From a virus: 39,406 nucleotides of DNA. The translations under genes and the position numbers were made by a program. The stretch is from the IMG/VR virus record IMGVR_UViG_3300032241_001542, positions 1-39,406 of that record, one strand, 5' to 3'. The notes beneath the pieces were generated by a model, which worked only from the letters and a program-made list of their open reading frames with translations, had not been told where the DNA came from and did not search any database. The first letter of the stretch is position 1. The number at the start of each line of letters is the position of its first letter. Positions 39,012 through 39,406 of the stretch are shown one piece after another.

Positions 39012-39406
39012 TGGCTCTCTCCTTCTTGAGTGCGCGGATTGGGAGCCATTCGCGTTCAAAGCCACCGCATTCAAGGTCTTCAAAACCGCCGTTGCTGTCC
39101 ATCCAGCCTTCTTGGTAGCGCGTGTAATGCCCGTTGTCGGCCCAATGCACGGCGATGAAGCTGGGCGGCCATCCTGAACCCTCTGTATAGCGTTCTTTCA
39201 CCAGAATCCATGTGCCGTCTCTTGGTGCGTTGCCGATGTTTGGTCGCCAATCCCATTCCCGCGCTTCGGCTGCATCACGTTCAGCCTGTAGCTGGCGGAT
39301 GACGCGGGCGGCTTCCTGATAATCATTCGTCAAAGTTTCAATGACTAAACGCGTCACGTACCCCGGCACTACAACTTCCTTGTTTGCGACATCATCCAGC
39401 CGCTTC
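39004..39406 (-). CDS. DUF551-like protein, 5' end beyond window
   Basis: The frame is open to the window edge, so the start is outside or at an internal GTG (39369). At least 134 residues are visible. The first part is helical (RLVIETLTNDYQEAARVIRQLQAERDAAEAREW). The second has WRPNIGNAPRDGTWILVKERY and FIAVHWADNGH, the DUF551 pattern found in phages and prophages. Base composition is much more GC-rich than the rest of the window, which suggests recent acquisition. Function unknown. Confidence 0.6.
   Translation of the reverse strand, partial: KRLDDVANKEVVVPGYVTRLVIETLTNDYQEAARVIRQLQAERDAAEAREWDWRPNIGNAPRDGTWILVKERYTEGSGWPPSFIAVHWADNGHYTRYQEGWMDSNGGFEDLECGGFEREWLPIRALKKERANG

Noticed and set aside
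1-39406. CRISPR array or integrase/attachment site
   Set aside because: No regularly spaced direct repeats and no recombinase gene were found; the tmRNA 3' end shows no duplicated fragment in the window.

Overview
The window is part of the genome of a tailed, contractile (myovirus) phage of the T4 superfamily. Recognisable T4-type genes are the baseplate and hub proteins gp8, gp6, gp25, gp5 (split), gp27, gp53 and gp48, the gp4 head-completion protein, gp19 tail tube and gp26, and the replication/late-transcription set gp33, gp59 and gp32, with PhoH. Base composition is AT-rich except at the right edge. The host is most likely an alphaproteobacterium: at 32258-32600 (minus strand) the phage carries its own tmRNA gene of the circularly permuted, two-piece type characteristic of Alphaproteobacteria, with the tag AANDNAPFKVALAA. 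Assignment to a particular phage genus is not possible from the sequence alone; T4-like phages of Caulobacter or Sinorhizobium are natural comparators.

Layout. 1-21936 (minus strand): adhesion and baseplate genes, read from gp48 at the right to tail-fibre genes at the left: gp48, gp53, gp27, gp5 OB-fold protein, separate spike needle, gp25, gp6, a gp7-position protein, gp8, a 1988-residue DUF4815-type protein, then small structural genes and fibres rich in QAN heptads. The last fibre gene runs off the left edge. 22002-27609 (plus strand): gp4, a conserved virion protein, gp19 tail tube, gp26 with a T7 slippery site joining it to a short -1 frame ORF, and a 979-residue protein with several cell-wall-hydrolase-like domains. 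A bidirectional terminator (27611-27644) separates this from 27643-39406 (minus strand): gp32, gp59, a nucleotidyltransferase-fold protein, gp33, a methyltransferase, a structured non-coding stretch, a small exported protein, a frameshifted GIY-YIG homing endonuclease (plus strand), the tmRNA, small genes, an RfaE-type nucleotidyltransferase, a DUF3293-like protein, PhoH, an FmdB-like protein, a coupled four-gene envelope cassette (ExbB/MotA-like, ExbD/TolR-like, membrane protein, HtrA-like lipoprotein protease), a conserved 182-residue protein, and small genes ending in a GC-rich partial gene.

How it works together. Late genes appear to use T4-type late boxes (TATAAATA/NATAAATA), consistent with the encoded gp33 co-activator, while replication genes, the tmRNA and a right-hand gene have sigma70-like promoters. 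The most unusual parts are the permuted phage tmRNA with an antisense homing endonuclease at its 3' end, the energised-channel plus periplasmic protease cassette, the frameshift at gp26, the split gp5 lacking lysozyme with muralytic domains moved to the 979-residue tail protein, and several genes that look leaderless. All calls are from reading the sequence; no database search was run.
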